A stretch of 16,678 bases of DNA. Source: Dehalococcoidales bacterium. GTDB lineage: Bacteria; Chloroflexota; Dehalococcoidia; Dehalococcoidales; ARS1013. A program made the position numbers and the translations under genes. Under the pieces are notes generated by a model. It saw nothing but the letters and a program-made list of their open reading frames with translations. It searched no databases and was not told where the DNA came from. This document shows positions 1 to 7,633 of the stretch, piece by piece. How positions within the stretch are numbered: the first letter of the stretch is position 1; each line of letters begins with the position of its first letter. The stretch covers positions 1 through 16,678 of the forward strand of contig DAOWHE010000097.1 in assembly GCA_030641585.1 (NCBI GenBank). Direction: 5' to 3'.

Positions 1-648
1 ACCGTTGATGAACTGCTGGATACATTTGCCGGATTTTACAAGCATTCTTTACCGATAGACGATGTGGTTGAGCTACTGGCTCTTACAGAAAGCCGAAAAG
101 TGCTGGTTAAAAACCTGTCCGGAGGCCAGCAACAGCGGCTATCAGTTGCCCTGGCCCTCATCAATGACCCAGAGGTAGCCTTTCTTGATGAGCCGACAAC
201 GGGTCTTGACCCCCAGGCACGAAGAGGGCTGTGGACGGTCATAGAAGACATGCGAAATAAGAGTAAAACCATTTTTCTGACCACCCACTACATGGAAGAG
301 GCTGAGCGCCTCTGTGACCGGGTAGCCATTATTGACCACGGCAAGATTATCGCCATAGATACCCCTCAAGAACTAATAAGGAACTACTTTAAAGAAAAAG
401 CCATCCAGTTTGAACTGGAACCGCCACCACCCAAGATAGTTTTACAAACTTTCCCGGGAACCACCAATGTCGCTATCGATGCCAACGAGGTCGTCGTATA
501 TTCTAAAGATATTCCGGCCACTATGTCAGCGATACTGAAGTACGCTGAGAAGGTGAACTTAACCGGGCAGCTAAAAGACCTCCATGTACGCCAGGCCACC
601 CTAGAGGATGTATTTCTTAAACTGACCGGCCGAAGGATAAGAGAATGA
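1..648 (+). CDS. ABC transporter ATP-binding protein, 5'-truncated by window edge
   Basis: This is the nucleotide-binding subunit of an ABC-2 type exporter and would power the permease encoded directly downstream. The reading frame is open from base 1, so the gene begins outside the window; the GTG at 64 is an internal valine codon, not a start. About 215 residues are visible. They contain the ABC signature LSGGQQQR, Walker B (VAFLDEP) with its catalytic glutamate, the D-loop (TGLDP) and the H-loop histidine in TTHYMEEAE. Walker A lies off the window. After the ATPase core comes a C-terminal extension of about 100 residues, ending in LEDVFLKLTG, typical of DrrA/NatA/CcmA-type exporter ATPases. 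The stop overlaps the permease start as ATGA, so the two are translationally coupled. The substrate cannot be read from the sequence; drugs, lipids or polysaccharide are all possible for this family. Confidence 0.95.
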   Translation, partial: TVDELLDTFAGFYKHSLPIDDVVELLALTESRKVLVKNLSGGQQQRLSVALALINDPEVAFLDEPTTGLDPQARRGLWTVIEDMRNKSKTIFLTTHYMEEAERLCDRVAIIDHGKIIAIDTPQELIRNYFKEKAIQFELEPPPPKIVLQTFPGTTNVAIDANEVVVYSKDIPATMSAILKYAEKVNLTGQLKDLHVRQATLEDVFLKLTGRRIRE

Positions 649-1727
649 GGGCTTTTAACAAACTTGTAGTCGCCAATTTCAAGCAGTTTTTTAGAGATAA
701 AACGGCGGTATTCTTTACCTTTGCCTTTCCCCTGATATTCATTGGCATCTTCGGGCTGGTTTTCGGCGGTGAAGAGACGGTAAATTACAACATCGGCCTG
801 GTTAATAACGATAACTCAGCTGTAGGCGAGGGAATCTCTCAAGCCCTTAAGGAAATTCCAATTTTCGAAGTGAGTGAGGGTGAGCTAAGTGGCAAGCTAA
901 CAGAACTTGAAAACGGCGACCTCAGGGCTGTTATTGCCGTCCCTGCCAACCTTACAGCCAATATTGGCAGCGGTGAATCGGCCAATATTACCGTCTATTA
1001 TGACCCTTCACAGACTGCTTCAGCGCAGATAATCCTGCCGATACTGAGGCAGGTAGTCAATGAGATAAATCGACAGTTAACCCAGCAGCCGGTTTTGCTG
1101 ACATTAGCCGAGGAATCAATTCTGTCCCAGAACCTGCGGTTCATAGATTTCTTTGTCCCCGGTATCCTGGCCATGTCCATTATGATGACCGGTTTCTTTG
1201 GCGTTGTGCCTTTAATAGAATGGCGAGAGAAAAAAGTTCTTAAACGACTTGGTGTCACTCCCCTTCGTCGCTCTACAGTGGTGCTCAGTCAGGTCGCCTT
1301 CCGACTGGTATTGACTGTTGTGCAGGCAACAATTCTTCTCGGTGTCGCCTACTTCGCTTTTAATGTTCAGGTTATAGGCAACTGGTTTATGCTTTTTGGC
1401 CTGTTATTACTAGGCGCCCTCTCTTTCATCAGTATTGGTTACCTTGTTGCTTCCCGGGCTAGAACCGTGGAGGGCGCCATGCCCATCATTAATCTAATAA
1501 CATTTCCTATGATGTTCCTGGCCGGCATATTCTTCCCTGTTGAGATGATGCCCGACTTTATGCGGCCGGTCGTAGCAGCCCTCCCCCTTACCTACCTGGG
1601 AGATGCCTTCCGGCAGGTTATGGTTGGCGCACCACCACTGCATTCTCTAGCCACGGACGCAGCTGTTCTTGCCGCGTGGTTAGTCGCTTGCATGTTGCTG
1701 GCGATTAGATTCTTCCGCTGGGAGTAA
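645..1727 (+). CDS. ABC-2 type transporter permease
   Basis: This is the membrane subunit of the exporter, 360 residues, which is normal for the family. It has the YhhJ/DrrB-like layout: a short cytoplasmic N-terminus, a first membrane helix at about residues 20-41, and a soluble extracytoplasmic domain of roughly 120 residues (about 45-165). A cluster of hydrophobic helices from about residue 172 to the C-terminus follows, with the usual ABC-2 core helices near 175-195, 220-245, 250-270, 280-300 and 335-355. The ATG at 645 overlaps the ATPase stop by four bases (ATGA). The short gap to the convergent gene (1728-1792) shows no convincing terminator. Family assignment is secure; the transported substrate is unknown. 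Confidence 0.92.
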   Translation: MRAFNKLVVANFKQFFRDKTAVFFTFAFPLIFIGIFGLVFGGEETVNYNIGLVNNDNSAVGEGISQALKEIPIFEVSEGELSGKLTELENGDLRAVIAVPANLTANIGSGESANITVYYDPSQTASAQIILPILRQVVNEINRQLTQQPVLLTLAEESILSQNLRFIDFFVPGILAMSIMMTGFFGVVPLIEWREKKVLKRLGVTPLRRSTVVLSQVAFRLVLTVVQATILLGVAYFAFNVQVIGNWFMLFGLLLLGALSFISIGYLVASRARTVEGAMPIINLITFPMMFLAGIFFPVEMMPDFMRPVVAALPLTYLGDAFRQVMVGAPPLHSLATDAAVLAAWLVACMLLAIRFFRWE

Positions 1728-1792
1728 ATAACCCCGGAAACCAGCTCTACCTCAGAATATTAGATGAGAACACTACTTCCAGTCACACCATG

Positions 1793-3058
1793 TTATCCTT
1801 CCCCATTTGCCGGCAAAGAGCGAGGTGGCAGGAGGAGAAGGATGGCCATAGCCACCAGCAAGAAATTCCGGATAGCCAGCATTATTATGAGATATAGGGT
1901 GCCAAGCTCAAACTCGATGTAGTGGTGAGGATAGATATACTGGGTTATGCCGCCGGCGACCAGGAAGAGTGCCAATGGGGCGTAACGCCATCGCCCCATA
2001 ACCAGAGGCAATAAAGGAACAAGCCATATAAGAAACTGCGGCGAGAAGAGCTTACTGCCCAGCAACATTATCAGGATTGCCAGCAGGGAATAGCGGAGCA
2101 TTAACTCCACTGCCCCGGCACCAAACATTGCCGTCTTGGCTATGGCATCATCCGGCTTTTTCCACAGCAGGCGAGTATACAGGGCGTATATGATCAGGAG
2201 AAGGCCGACGGTAACATAGGATGACGCCTGGGATAAGCTATCAGCCATCGGCGAGCTGAGGTTCCAGGAGCCGTAGGTCAACGCCCCTTCCACCTGGGTC
2301 AGCCCCATGACTTGCCCTACCAGAAGTACCGAAGCATAGCTGCTTTCGGCATGAAGCCCACGCTCTGCGTGATAGCTTATGAACTGCCAGAAACCCTCTG
2401 CATTGAGCACTATCCAGGGAAGGCTGAGAGCCAGCAGGACACCCAGAAAGATAGTGACACCCTGCGTAAGCTGTCGGTATTGGCGGTGACGCAAAAGATA
2501 CAGGGCAAAGAATGGCGCTATAATGACGGGATATATCTTAGCCATTACGCCTAGCGCCAGCACCGCCCAGGCGGTCTTATTTCTGCCGCTGACAAAGGCA
2601 TACAGGGCTACCGGCATCAGCATAGCCGGCAATAAATCGTAGCGCCCTGTCACTATAGGGCCTATAGCCAGCAGGCACAAAGTATAGAAGCCGAAGACGT
2701 ACCATATCCGCATCTTAAAGCGGGAGGCAAGCTTCTCCATAACGAACAGCACCACCAGGTCCAGAAGGAATATCTCTACGGCAAAGAAGAAGCCATAGGC
2801 AGGCTGGGTGGGGAAAAGTAAAGCAGGTATCAGGAAGCTGAGGAGAGCCAGTGGCGGATATTCACTAAAGAAATCGTTGTAAGGCACCTGTCCATCAAGC
2901 ATTTGGGTGGCCAATTGTCGTTCTACCTCAGAGGAACCGACGCGTTGGTCCAGATTGGCGGAAATAGCCAGGAAAAGTATAGCGTGAACTAGGGCGAAAA
3001 CGATTAACGGCCGTTCTCGCACCTTCTGTATTGCCCAGGCAATTCCCTTAGAATACAT
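1793..3058 (-). CDS. GT-C/GT87-like (DUF2029) integral membrane glycosyltransferase
   Basis: This 421-residue polytopic membrane protein has around ten hydrophobic helices. It is probably a polyprenyl-phosphate-sugar dependent glycosyltransferase. The first helix (about 18-35) is followed by a loop rich in acidic and aromatic residues with DGQVPYNDFFSEYPP (around residues 54-68). Further on come GRYDLLPAMLMP (around 138-149) and KIYPVIIAP in the next helix. These are hallmarks of the mannosyltransferase family GT87/DUF2029, whose catalytic acid lies in the first extracytoplasmic loop. The gene starts 51 bp after queA on the same strand and probably shares its transcript. No good Shine-Dalgarno is visible before the ATG at 3058, so translation may depend on queA read-through. 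Which sugar and acceptor it uses cannot be told; lipoglycan or cell-surface glycan assembly is the likely role. Confidence 0.8.
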   Translation of the reverse strand: MYSKGIAWAIQKVRERPLIVFALVHAILFLAISANLDQRVGSSEVERQLATQMLDGQVPYNDFFSEYPPLALLSFLIPALLFPTQPAYGFFFAVEIFLLDLVVLFVMEKLASRFKMRIWYVFGFYTLCLLAIGPIVTGRYDLLPAMLMPVALYAFVSGRNKTAWAVLALGVMAKIYPVIIAPFFALYLLRHRQYRQLTQGVTIFLGVLLALSLPWIVLNAEGFWQFISYHAERGLHAESSYASVLLVGQVMGLTQVEGALTYGSWNLSSPMADSLSQASSYVTVGLLLIIYALYTRLLWKKPDDAIAKTAMFGAGAVELMLRYSLLAILIMLLGSKLFSPQFLIWLVPLLPLVMGRWRYAPLALFLVAGGITQYIYPHHYIEFELGTLYLIIMLAIRNFLLVAMAILLLLPPRSLPANGEG

Positions 3059-3109
3059 GAGATTAACTCAACAGCTCATTTAGCTTACCTGGAGAGAGGC
3101 TGTCTTGTG

Positions 3110-4153
3110 CTATAGGATAAACATGGCGTCACCAAAGCTGTAGAAACGGTAGCCCTTGTCTATGGCTTCGCTGTAAGCCTGCTTGATAAAATTCCGGCCG
3201 GCAAAGGCGGAAACCAGCATCAGCAGTGCTGACCGGGGCAGGTGAAAATTGGTAATAAGGGCATCTACCATACGGAACTCGTGTCCAGGCAAGATAAACA
3301 GGTTCACCCAGCCTTCAAATGGCTCCAAAAGAGATGCTTGGTTAAGCTGAGCTGCGTGTTCTATGAGCCTTACTGTTGAGGTGCCAACACAGATAATCCG
3401 CCGTCCCTCCCTCTTGGCTTGGGATAACTGGGTGGCTACCTGCCGACTGAGCAAGCCATATTCCTGCCAAATAGGATGTTTTGCTGGCTCTTCCTCTTTA
3501 ACCGGGCGGAAGGTATCAAGCCCAATGTGCAGGGTAACAAACAGGCAGCGGACTCCTTTCTGCTCTATCTCATTAAGCAGTTCCGGAGTAAAGTGCAAGC
3601 CAGCAGTCGGTGCCGCCACACTGCCAGCCGTTTCAGCATAGACTGTCTGATACCGCTCGGGCTTAGCTAAAGGAACATGTATATATGGTGGCAGTGGAAC
3701 TGCACCTAGGCCGGGTAAAAGACTTTCGTCAGAGAAGTTAACTGACTTGATGCCACCCGGTCTTAACCCAGCTATCTCAGCTAATAGCCTGGGCCTGTGC
3801 CCATCGTCCATAGACTCATCGGCTATTTCAATCCTGGTGCCAATATTAACCCGTCCCCCTGGTTTTACCAGTGCCTCCCAGGTACTGTTACTGGAGCGGC
3901 GCAAGAGCAATATCTCCACCCGGCCACCAGTATCAACCTTGCGCCCAATTAGACGAGCTGGAATAACACGGCTATTATTGAGGACTAATACGTCGCCGGC
4001 ACGTAAATAACTTAATATATCAAAAAATTTGCGGTGCTCAATTGAACCGTGACACTGGTTTAGAACCATAAGCCGTGATTTATCCCTTGGTTCAACTGGA
4101 GTTTGAGCAATAAGCTCCGCGGGCAGATAATAGTTAAAGTCGCTGGTCTTCAC
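3110..4153 (-). CDS. queA: S-adenosylmethionine:tRNA ribosyltransferase-isomerase
   Basis: QueA transfers and isomerises the ribosyl group of S-adenosylmethionine onto 7-aminomethyl-7-deazaguanine at position 34 of tRNAs with GUN anticodons, giving epoxyqueuosine. It is cytoplasmic. The 347-residue length is normal. The family is clear from the N-terminal MKTSDFNYYLPAELIAQTP, RDKSRLM, VLNNSRVIPARL and the signature AAPTAGLHFTPELL in the middle, and from FILPGHEFRMVDALITNFHLPRS and the terminal YRFYSFGDAMFI. The start is GTG at 4153, chosen because GGAG sits seven bases upstream and the protein aligns from there. It is divergent from the redox island and has its own promoter candidate at 4202-4230. 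Other queuosine genes are not in the window. Confidence 0.97.
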   Translation of the reverse strand: MKTSDFNYYLPAELIAQTPVEPRDKSRLMVLNQCHGSIEHRKFFDILSYLRAGDVLVLNNSRVIPARLIGRKVDTGGRVEILLLRRSSNSTWEALVKPGGRVNIGTRIEIADESMDDGHRPRLLAEIAGLRPGGIKSVNFSDESLLPGLGAVPLPPYIHVPLAKPERYQTVYAETAGSVAAPTAGLHFTPELLNEIEQKGVRCLFVTLHIGLDTFRPVKEEEPAKHPIWQEYGLLSRQVATQLSQAKREGRRIICVGTSTVRLIEHAAQLNQASLLEPFEGWVNLFILPGHEFRMVDALITNFHLPRSALLMLVSAFAGRNFIKQAYSEAIDKGYRFYSFGDAMFIL

Positions 4154-4201
4154 TAGCGTTCTCCAATTAAACTGGCTCCCTGCCTATTAGATACAAGATA
4201 A

Positions 4202-4230
4202 AGTATACTGGCTGCTACCTACGAAAGCAA
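4202..4230 (-). promoter_or_regulatory. Candidate sigma70 promoter of queA
   Basis: On the minus strand a TTGCTT -35 box (4225-4230) is separated by 17 bp from a TATACT -10 box (4202-4207). This predicts a transcript start near 4195 and a leader of about 40 nt. It sits in the 162-bp divergent gap shared with the flx block. Pattern match only. Confidence 0.55.
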
Positions 4231-4251
4231 TCTGAATATGCACCCCAAGCT

Positions 4252-4281
4252 TTGAAGCAGTCCACTTAGTTATGCTATAGT
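4252..4281 (+). promoter_or_regulatory. Candidate sigma70 promoter of the flxDCBA block
   Basis: TTGAAG (4252-4257) lies 18 bp before TATAGT (4276-4281), which would place the transcript start near 4288, about 28 bases before the ATG of the MvhD-like gene. It is divergent from the queA promoter candidate, with about 20 bp between the two -35 boxes, so one regulator could affect both. Pattern match only. Confidence 0.45.
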
Positions 4282-4315
4282 TAGTTTATTGGTTTTACCT
4301 TACTTAAGGGACTAG

Positions 4316-4744
4316 ATGGAGCAAAGAGAAGACTGGGAACCTAAAATAGTTGGTTTCCTATGTAAATGGTGTAGCTATGCCGGTGCTGACCTGGCTGGAA
4401 CCAGCCGCAGAAAATATCCAGCCAACATAGGGATAATAAAGGTCCCCTGCTCAGGGAGGGTTGACCCTCTGTTCATCCTCAAGGCGCTGCGCCTAGGTTT
4501 TGATGGCGTCCTTGTCTCCGGCTGCCACCCCGGTGAATGCCACTACCTAACAGGTAACTACCGTGCCCGAAGGAAATTTGCCATTACCAAGAAATTCCTG
4601 GAATATTTGGGCGTTGACCCGCGACGGCTCCAGGGCAGCTGGGTTTCAGCCTCCGAAGGGGACAAATTTGCTCACGTAGTTACCGAAATGACAAAGCAGT
4701 TAAAAGAAATCGGCGCCAACAGGTTGTTTGCTGATGATAAATAG
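4316..4744 (+). CDS. flxD: MvhD/FlxD-like electron-transfer subunit (hydrogenase delta-subunit family)
   Basis: This is a 142-residue [2Fe-2S] protein of the MvhD family. In known complexes it passes electrons from a hydrogenase, formate dehydrogenase or Flx NAD(P)H-oxidising module to HdrA. The diagnostic pattern is present: FLCKWCSYAGADLAG near the N-terminus, then VPCSGRVDPLFILKAL and VSGCHPGECHYLTGN, with cysteines in CKWC, PCSG, GCHPGEC. The usual family length is about 130-150 residues, so it is complete and not fused to another domain. AAGGGA lies just upstream of the ATG at 4316. Its last 11 bases overlap the next gene, indicating co-expression. Given the downstream FAD/NAD subunit and the hdrABC genes ending nearby, I read it as the FlxD connector to HdrA. 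The family is certain; the partner assignment is inference from context. Confidence 0.9.
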   Translation: MEQREDWEPKIVGFLCKWCSYAGADLAGTSRRKYPANIGIIKVPCSGRVDPLFILKALRLGFDGVLVSGCHPGECHYLTGNYRARRKFAITKKFLEYLGVDPRRLQGSWVSASEGDKFAHVVTEMTKQLKEIGANRLFADDK

Positions 4745-5699
4745 TGCTCGGCAACAAAGACTAATAGATGAGGCCAAGGCTTTACTTAAGCAAGGCAAAG
4801 TTCGCTGGATTATTGGCTTTGAAGCAGGCAGCCTGAAATTCACCACCACTCCTTTAATAACCGCAGATGCCGGCGACACTAGCCGCTTGGTCATTAACTC
4901 CTTCATAGTCAACAACCTCAGTAATTTCCTGCCTGAGCTTGAGGGACGAATCGGTATTGTCGCCAAGGGCTGCGATAGCCGTTCTATTGTCAGCCTGATA
5001 CAGGACAGCAAGGTAAGAAGAGAAGATGTAGTAATACTGGCCGTCCCCTGTTCCGGACTTATTGACTTGGCCAAGGTGGAACAGCTGATAGGCAAGGACA
5101 GGGATGAAATAGATGCTATTTCCCGTAAAGATGATAAAGTGATAGTAACCCTTGCCGGAGCTAAAAGGGAATTCTCGATTAGCGAAGCCCTTTATGACAA
5201 CTGCCTTGCATGTGAGCTTCCTACCCCCCAGGAATATGACATTCTTCTTGGTGAGCCAATACTGCCCTCCAACGAGCCGGCGGCAGGCCAGAAGAAACTG
5301 GACGAGCTAAAAAAGATGTCACCCGAAGCGAGGTGGCAATTCTGGAAGAAGGAACTTGAACGCTGCATTCGCTGTTATGCCTGCCGCAATGCCTGCCCGG
5401 CCTGTTATTGCCAGCGCTGTTTCGTTGAGGAAACTGAGCCGCAATGGCTGCTACCGATACCACACTGGCAGGACAATCTTATGTTTCAGATAACCATGGA
5501 TATTCATGTCGCCGGCAGGTGTACTGACTGCGGTGAGTGCCAGCGGGCTTGCCCGGTGAATATCCCGCTAAGAAGCCTGACTAAAGAGATGTATGACATA
5601 GTTGCTGACCTGTTCCACTTTAAGGCGGGAATGGACAAGGAAGCACTACCGTTAATGACTCACTATGAACAGGAAGAAGCTGAAGACCTAATTGGGTAG
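4734..5699 (+). CDS. flxC: FlxC-like iron-sulfur protein, di-[4Fe-4S] with FrhB-like N-terminal region
   Basis: This predicted electron carrier of 321 residues belongs to an Flx-type NAD(P)H oxidoreductase module. The N-terminal 200 residues resemble coenzyme F420 hydrogenase beta (FrhB/FdhB)-type proteins and contain a CDSR motif at Cys80. The C-terminal third carries two ferredoxin-type clusters: CIRCYACRNACP from Cys211, followed by ACYCQRC with extra cysteines at 224, 226 and 229, and CTDCGECQRACP from Cys263. I chose ATG 4734 rather than the in-frame TTG at 4728; both overlap the preceding gene and neither has a strong ribosome-binding site, so translational coupling is likely. The next gene starts five bases after its stop. 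It shares motifs with that gene, so the two look like ancient paralogues. The FlxC label rests on mirrored gene order; FlxB and FlxC could be swapped. Confidence 0.8.
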   Translation: MINSARQQRLIDEAKALLKQGKVRWIIGFEAGSLKFTTTPLITADAGDTSRLVINSFIVNNLSNFLPELEGRIGIVAKGCDSRSIVSLIQDSKVRREDVVILAVPCSGLIDLAKVEQLIGKDRDEIDAISRKDDKVIVTLAGAKREFSISEALYDNCLACELPTPQEYDILLGEPILPSNEPAAGQKKLDELKKMSPEARWQFWKKELERCIRCYACRNACPACYCQRCFVEETEPQWLLPIPHWQDNLMFQITMDIHVAGRCTDCGECQRACPVNIPLRSLTKEMYDIVADLFHFKAGMDKEALPLMTHYEQEEAEDLIG

Positions 5700-5704
5700 T
5701 AGAA

Positions 5705-6727
5705 ATGGCTGATAAAAAAATAAACAAAAGGGATATAGCCAAGCTCCCCAATGAGTGGTGCCGGGAGTTTTCTGTACTCGTCCCATCACGAGAATCTGGT
5801 ACCGTCGCCATGACCAGGTGGGATGGCAAAGATATCGGCTTCCTGGATTGGTATCGGAATACTGTTGTTCCTCCCAGAGATAGCTTTCTGCCTCTTATTG
5901 AGGAGATGTTTTCCTTTTATAAAGATAAAGACGGCTACAATATAGAATTGCCACCACCTAAAGAGCAAAAGCAACTAATCTTTGGCATTCGCCCCTGTGA
6001 TGCCAGAGCCTTAGCCATATTGGACATGACTTTTAATGATGGCTACCAGGACCCCTATTATCTGGGTAGAAGACAGAATACTGTCTTGGTCGGTATTGGC
6101 TGCACCAAGGCTTATGACAGCTGTTTCTGTACTTCTCTGGGCAACAGCCCGACCGATACTACCGGTGTTGACCTTATGCTTACCGATATTGGCGAAGACT
6201 TCTTGGTTGAAGCTATTACCGATGCCGGTAAAGAGCTGCTGACCACCAGCAGCCTAAGCAAGGCAACTGAAGCTGACCAAGCAAGAGCTAAAGTAAGCGA
6301 AGAAACCGCCCGCCAGAAAGTAACCAGAAACATAGATATTAGGGACATTGCTCAAAAACTACGGGCATCCTTTGAGGACCAGGACTTCTGGCAAAAAGTA
6401 GCCGCCAAGTGTATTAGTTGCGGCATCTGCACTCTACTATGCCCTACCTGTTACTGCTTTGATATTAATGACGAGATGTCAAAAGCACAGGGAGTAAGGT
6501 GCAGAAGCTTGGATAGCTGCTCCTTCCCGATATACACCAGGATGCCAATGGAAAATCCCAGGACTGAGAAGTGGCGAAGAGTCAGGAACAAGGTCTGCCA
6601 CAAATACGAGTTCTATCCAATGCTCTTTGATGCTATTGCCTGCACCGGCTGCGGGCGGTGTATCCGCCTGTGCCCGGTAAACTGGGACATAATCCAGATA
6701 ATAGAGAGCGTGCCGACCGGGGCCTAG
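5705..6727 (+). CDS. flxB: FlxB-like iron-sulfur protein (sulfhydrogenase beta / AsrA-like di-cluster)
   Basis: This 340-residue protein is of the HydB/AsrA type, the iron-sulfur beta subunit found beside FAD/NAD-binding gamma subunits in sulfhydrogenases, anaerobic sulfite reductases and Flx modules. A GIRPCDARALAILD segment (Cys98) matches the family's RPCD motif. Two [4Fe-4S] sites follow: CISCGICTLLCP from Cys236, continued by TCYC (Cys249, Cys251), and CTGCGRCIRLCPVNWD from Cys313. A further GCTKAYDSCFC stretch in the middle may bind metal or FAD. The ATG at 5705 follows the previous stop by five bases, and the FAD subunit starts 18 bases after this gene ends, so all belong to one transcript. 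The likely role is to carry electrons between the flavin subunit and the MvhD/Hdr part. The family is well supported; the partners are inferred. Confidence 0.82.
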   Translation: MADKKINKRDIAKLPNEWCREFSVLVPSRESGTVAMTRWDGKDIGFLDWYRNTVVPPRDSFLPLIEEMFSFYKDKDGYNIELPPPKEQKQLIFGIRPCDARALAILDMTFNDGYQDPYYLGRRQNTVLVGIGCTKAYDSCFCTSLGNSPTDTTGVDLMLTDIGEDFLVEAITDAGKELLTTSSLSKATEADQARAKVSEETARQKVTRNIDIRDIAQKLRASFEDQDFWQKVAAKCISCGICTLLCPTCYCFDINDEMSKAQGVRCRSLDSCSFPIYTRMPMENPRTEKWRRVRNKVCHKYEFYPMLFDAIACTGCGRCIRLCPVNWDIIQIIESVPTGA

Positions 6728-6745
6728 CTTAAAGAGAGAGAGTAT

Positions 6746-7618
6746 ATGACGGTTACTGACATTAGCCGACGAAAGAAGTTTTTTGCTCAAGGTAACGCCT
6801 ATGTGCCCCACATAGTGGTGATAGAGAAAATAATTGAGGAAACCCCGGATACCAGAACCTTTCACTTCAGCTTTAAGGATGAGAAGCTCAGGAAAGACTT
6901 TATCTTTGAATCGGGGCAGTTCGCTGAGTATTCTGTGTTTGGTGTTGGCGAAGCCCCGTTCACTATTTCATCCAGCCCCACCCGCCGCAGTCACCTGGAA
7001 TGCACGATAAAACGGGTGGGCAGGGTAACCAATGCCCTGCACCGATTGGGTGTCGGCGCTGAGATAGGCTTCAGGGGGCCCTATGGTAATGGCTTCCCTC
7101 TTGATTACTTGCAAGGCAAAAACCTGGTCTTTATTGCCGGCGGCATCGGTATGGCGCCACTGAGGTCGCTTATCTGGAGTGTTATTGATAATAGAGACAG
7201 CTATCAAAAAATAGATATCATCTACGGCGCCCGAAGCCCGGCTGACCTGTGCTTCAGGTATGACCTGGATTTGTGGGGCAGGGATAAAACAATAAACCTG
7301 GTAACTACCGTTGACAAGGGTGATGAGGGGTGGAGCGGTAGAGAGGGTTTTGTTCCTCAAGTAGTGGAGCAGGTAGCTCCCTCAGCCAGCGATGCGGTAG
7401 CCATAGTTGGCGGGCCACCGGTCATGATAAGGCTTACCTTTCCGGTGCTTAAAAATCTGGGCTTTGCCCCGGAACAGATGCTCACCACTCTGGAAAAAAG
7501 GATAAAGTGCGGTATTGGCAAGTGCGGGCGGTGTAATATTGGCAATATCTATGTCTGCCGTGACGGGCCGGTATTCAGCTATGCTCAGATTAAGCAATTC
7601 ATATCCAGCGAGTATTAA
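6746..7618 (+). CDS. flxA: FAD/NAD(P)-binding [2Fe-2S] oxidoreductase subunit (FlxA / PyrK / HydG-like)
   Basis: This is the predicted NAD(P)H-reactive end of the complex, 290 residues. It has ferredoxin-NADP-reductase architecture: an FAD-binding barrel with the flavin motif APFTISSSP (about residues 70-78), an NAD(P)-binding domain starting with FIAGGIGMAPLRSL (about 130-143), and IVGGPPVM near 220. A C-terminal dihydroorotate-dehydrogenase-type [2Fe-2S] site uses Cys255, Cys260, Cys263 and Cys271, with the sequence CGIGKCGRCNIG as in sulfhydrogenase gamma subunits. A GAGAG purine tract precedes the ATG. The stop is only 15 bp from the convergent metF stop, so transcription must end inside the opposing gene. 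Alternatives within the family are PyrK (no pyrD is here) and AsrB (no asrC here), which favours the Flx role. NADH versus NADPH preference cannot be read. Confidence 0.87.
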   Translation: MTVTDISRRKKFFAQGNAYVPHIVVIEKIIEETPDTRTFHFSFKDEKLRKDFIFESGQFAEYSVFGVGEAPFTISSSPTRRSHLECTIKRVGRVTNALHRLGVGAEIGFRGPYGNGFPLDYLQGKNLVFIAGGIGMAPLRSLIWSVIDNRDSYQKIDIIYGARSPADLCFRYDLDLWGRDKTINLVTTVDKGDEGWSGREGFVPQVVEQVAPSASDAVAIVGGPPVMIRLTFPVLKNLGFAPEQMLTTLEKRIKCGIGKCGRCNIGNIYVCRDGPVFSYAQIKQFISSEY

Positions 7619-7633
7619 ACGAGTTGCTGAAGT

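Noticed and set aside
64..648. GTG at 64 as the start of the ABC ATPase gene
   Set aside because: The frame is open to base 1 with ABC-like sequence, and Walker A is missing, so the gene simply begins outside the window.
1806..1817. 12-bp perfect palindrome TTTGCCGGCAAA as a terminator or operator
   Set aside because: It lies inside the last codons of the glycosyltransferase gene, has no loop and no T-run; a short palindrome like this can arise by chance.
2312..2554. 80-codon open frame opposite the glycosyltransferase gene
   Set aside because: Shadow frame within a clear membrane-protein gene; no supporting start signal.
6746..7618. Reading the FAD/NAD subunit as PyrK of pyrimidine synthesis or AsrB of sulfite reduction
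   Set aside because: No pyrD or asrC gene is adjacent, and the companion MvhD-like and di-cluster genes fit the Flx module better.
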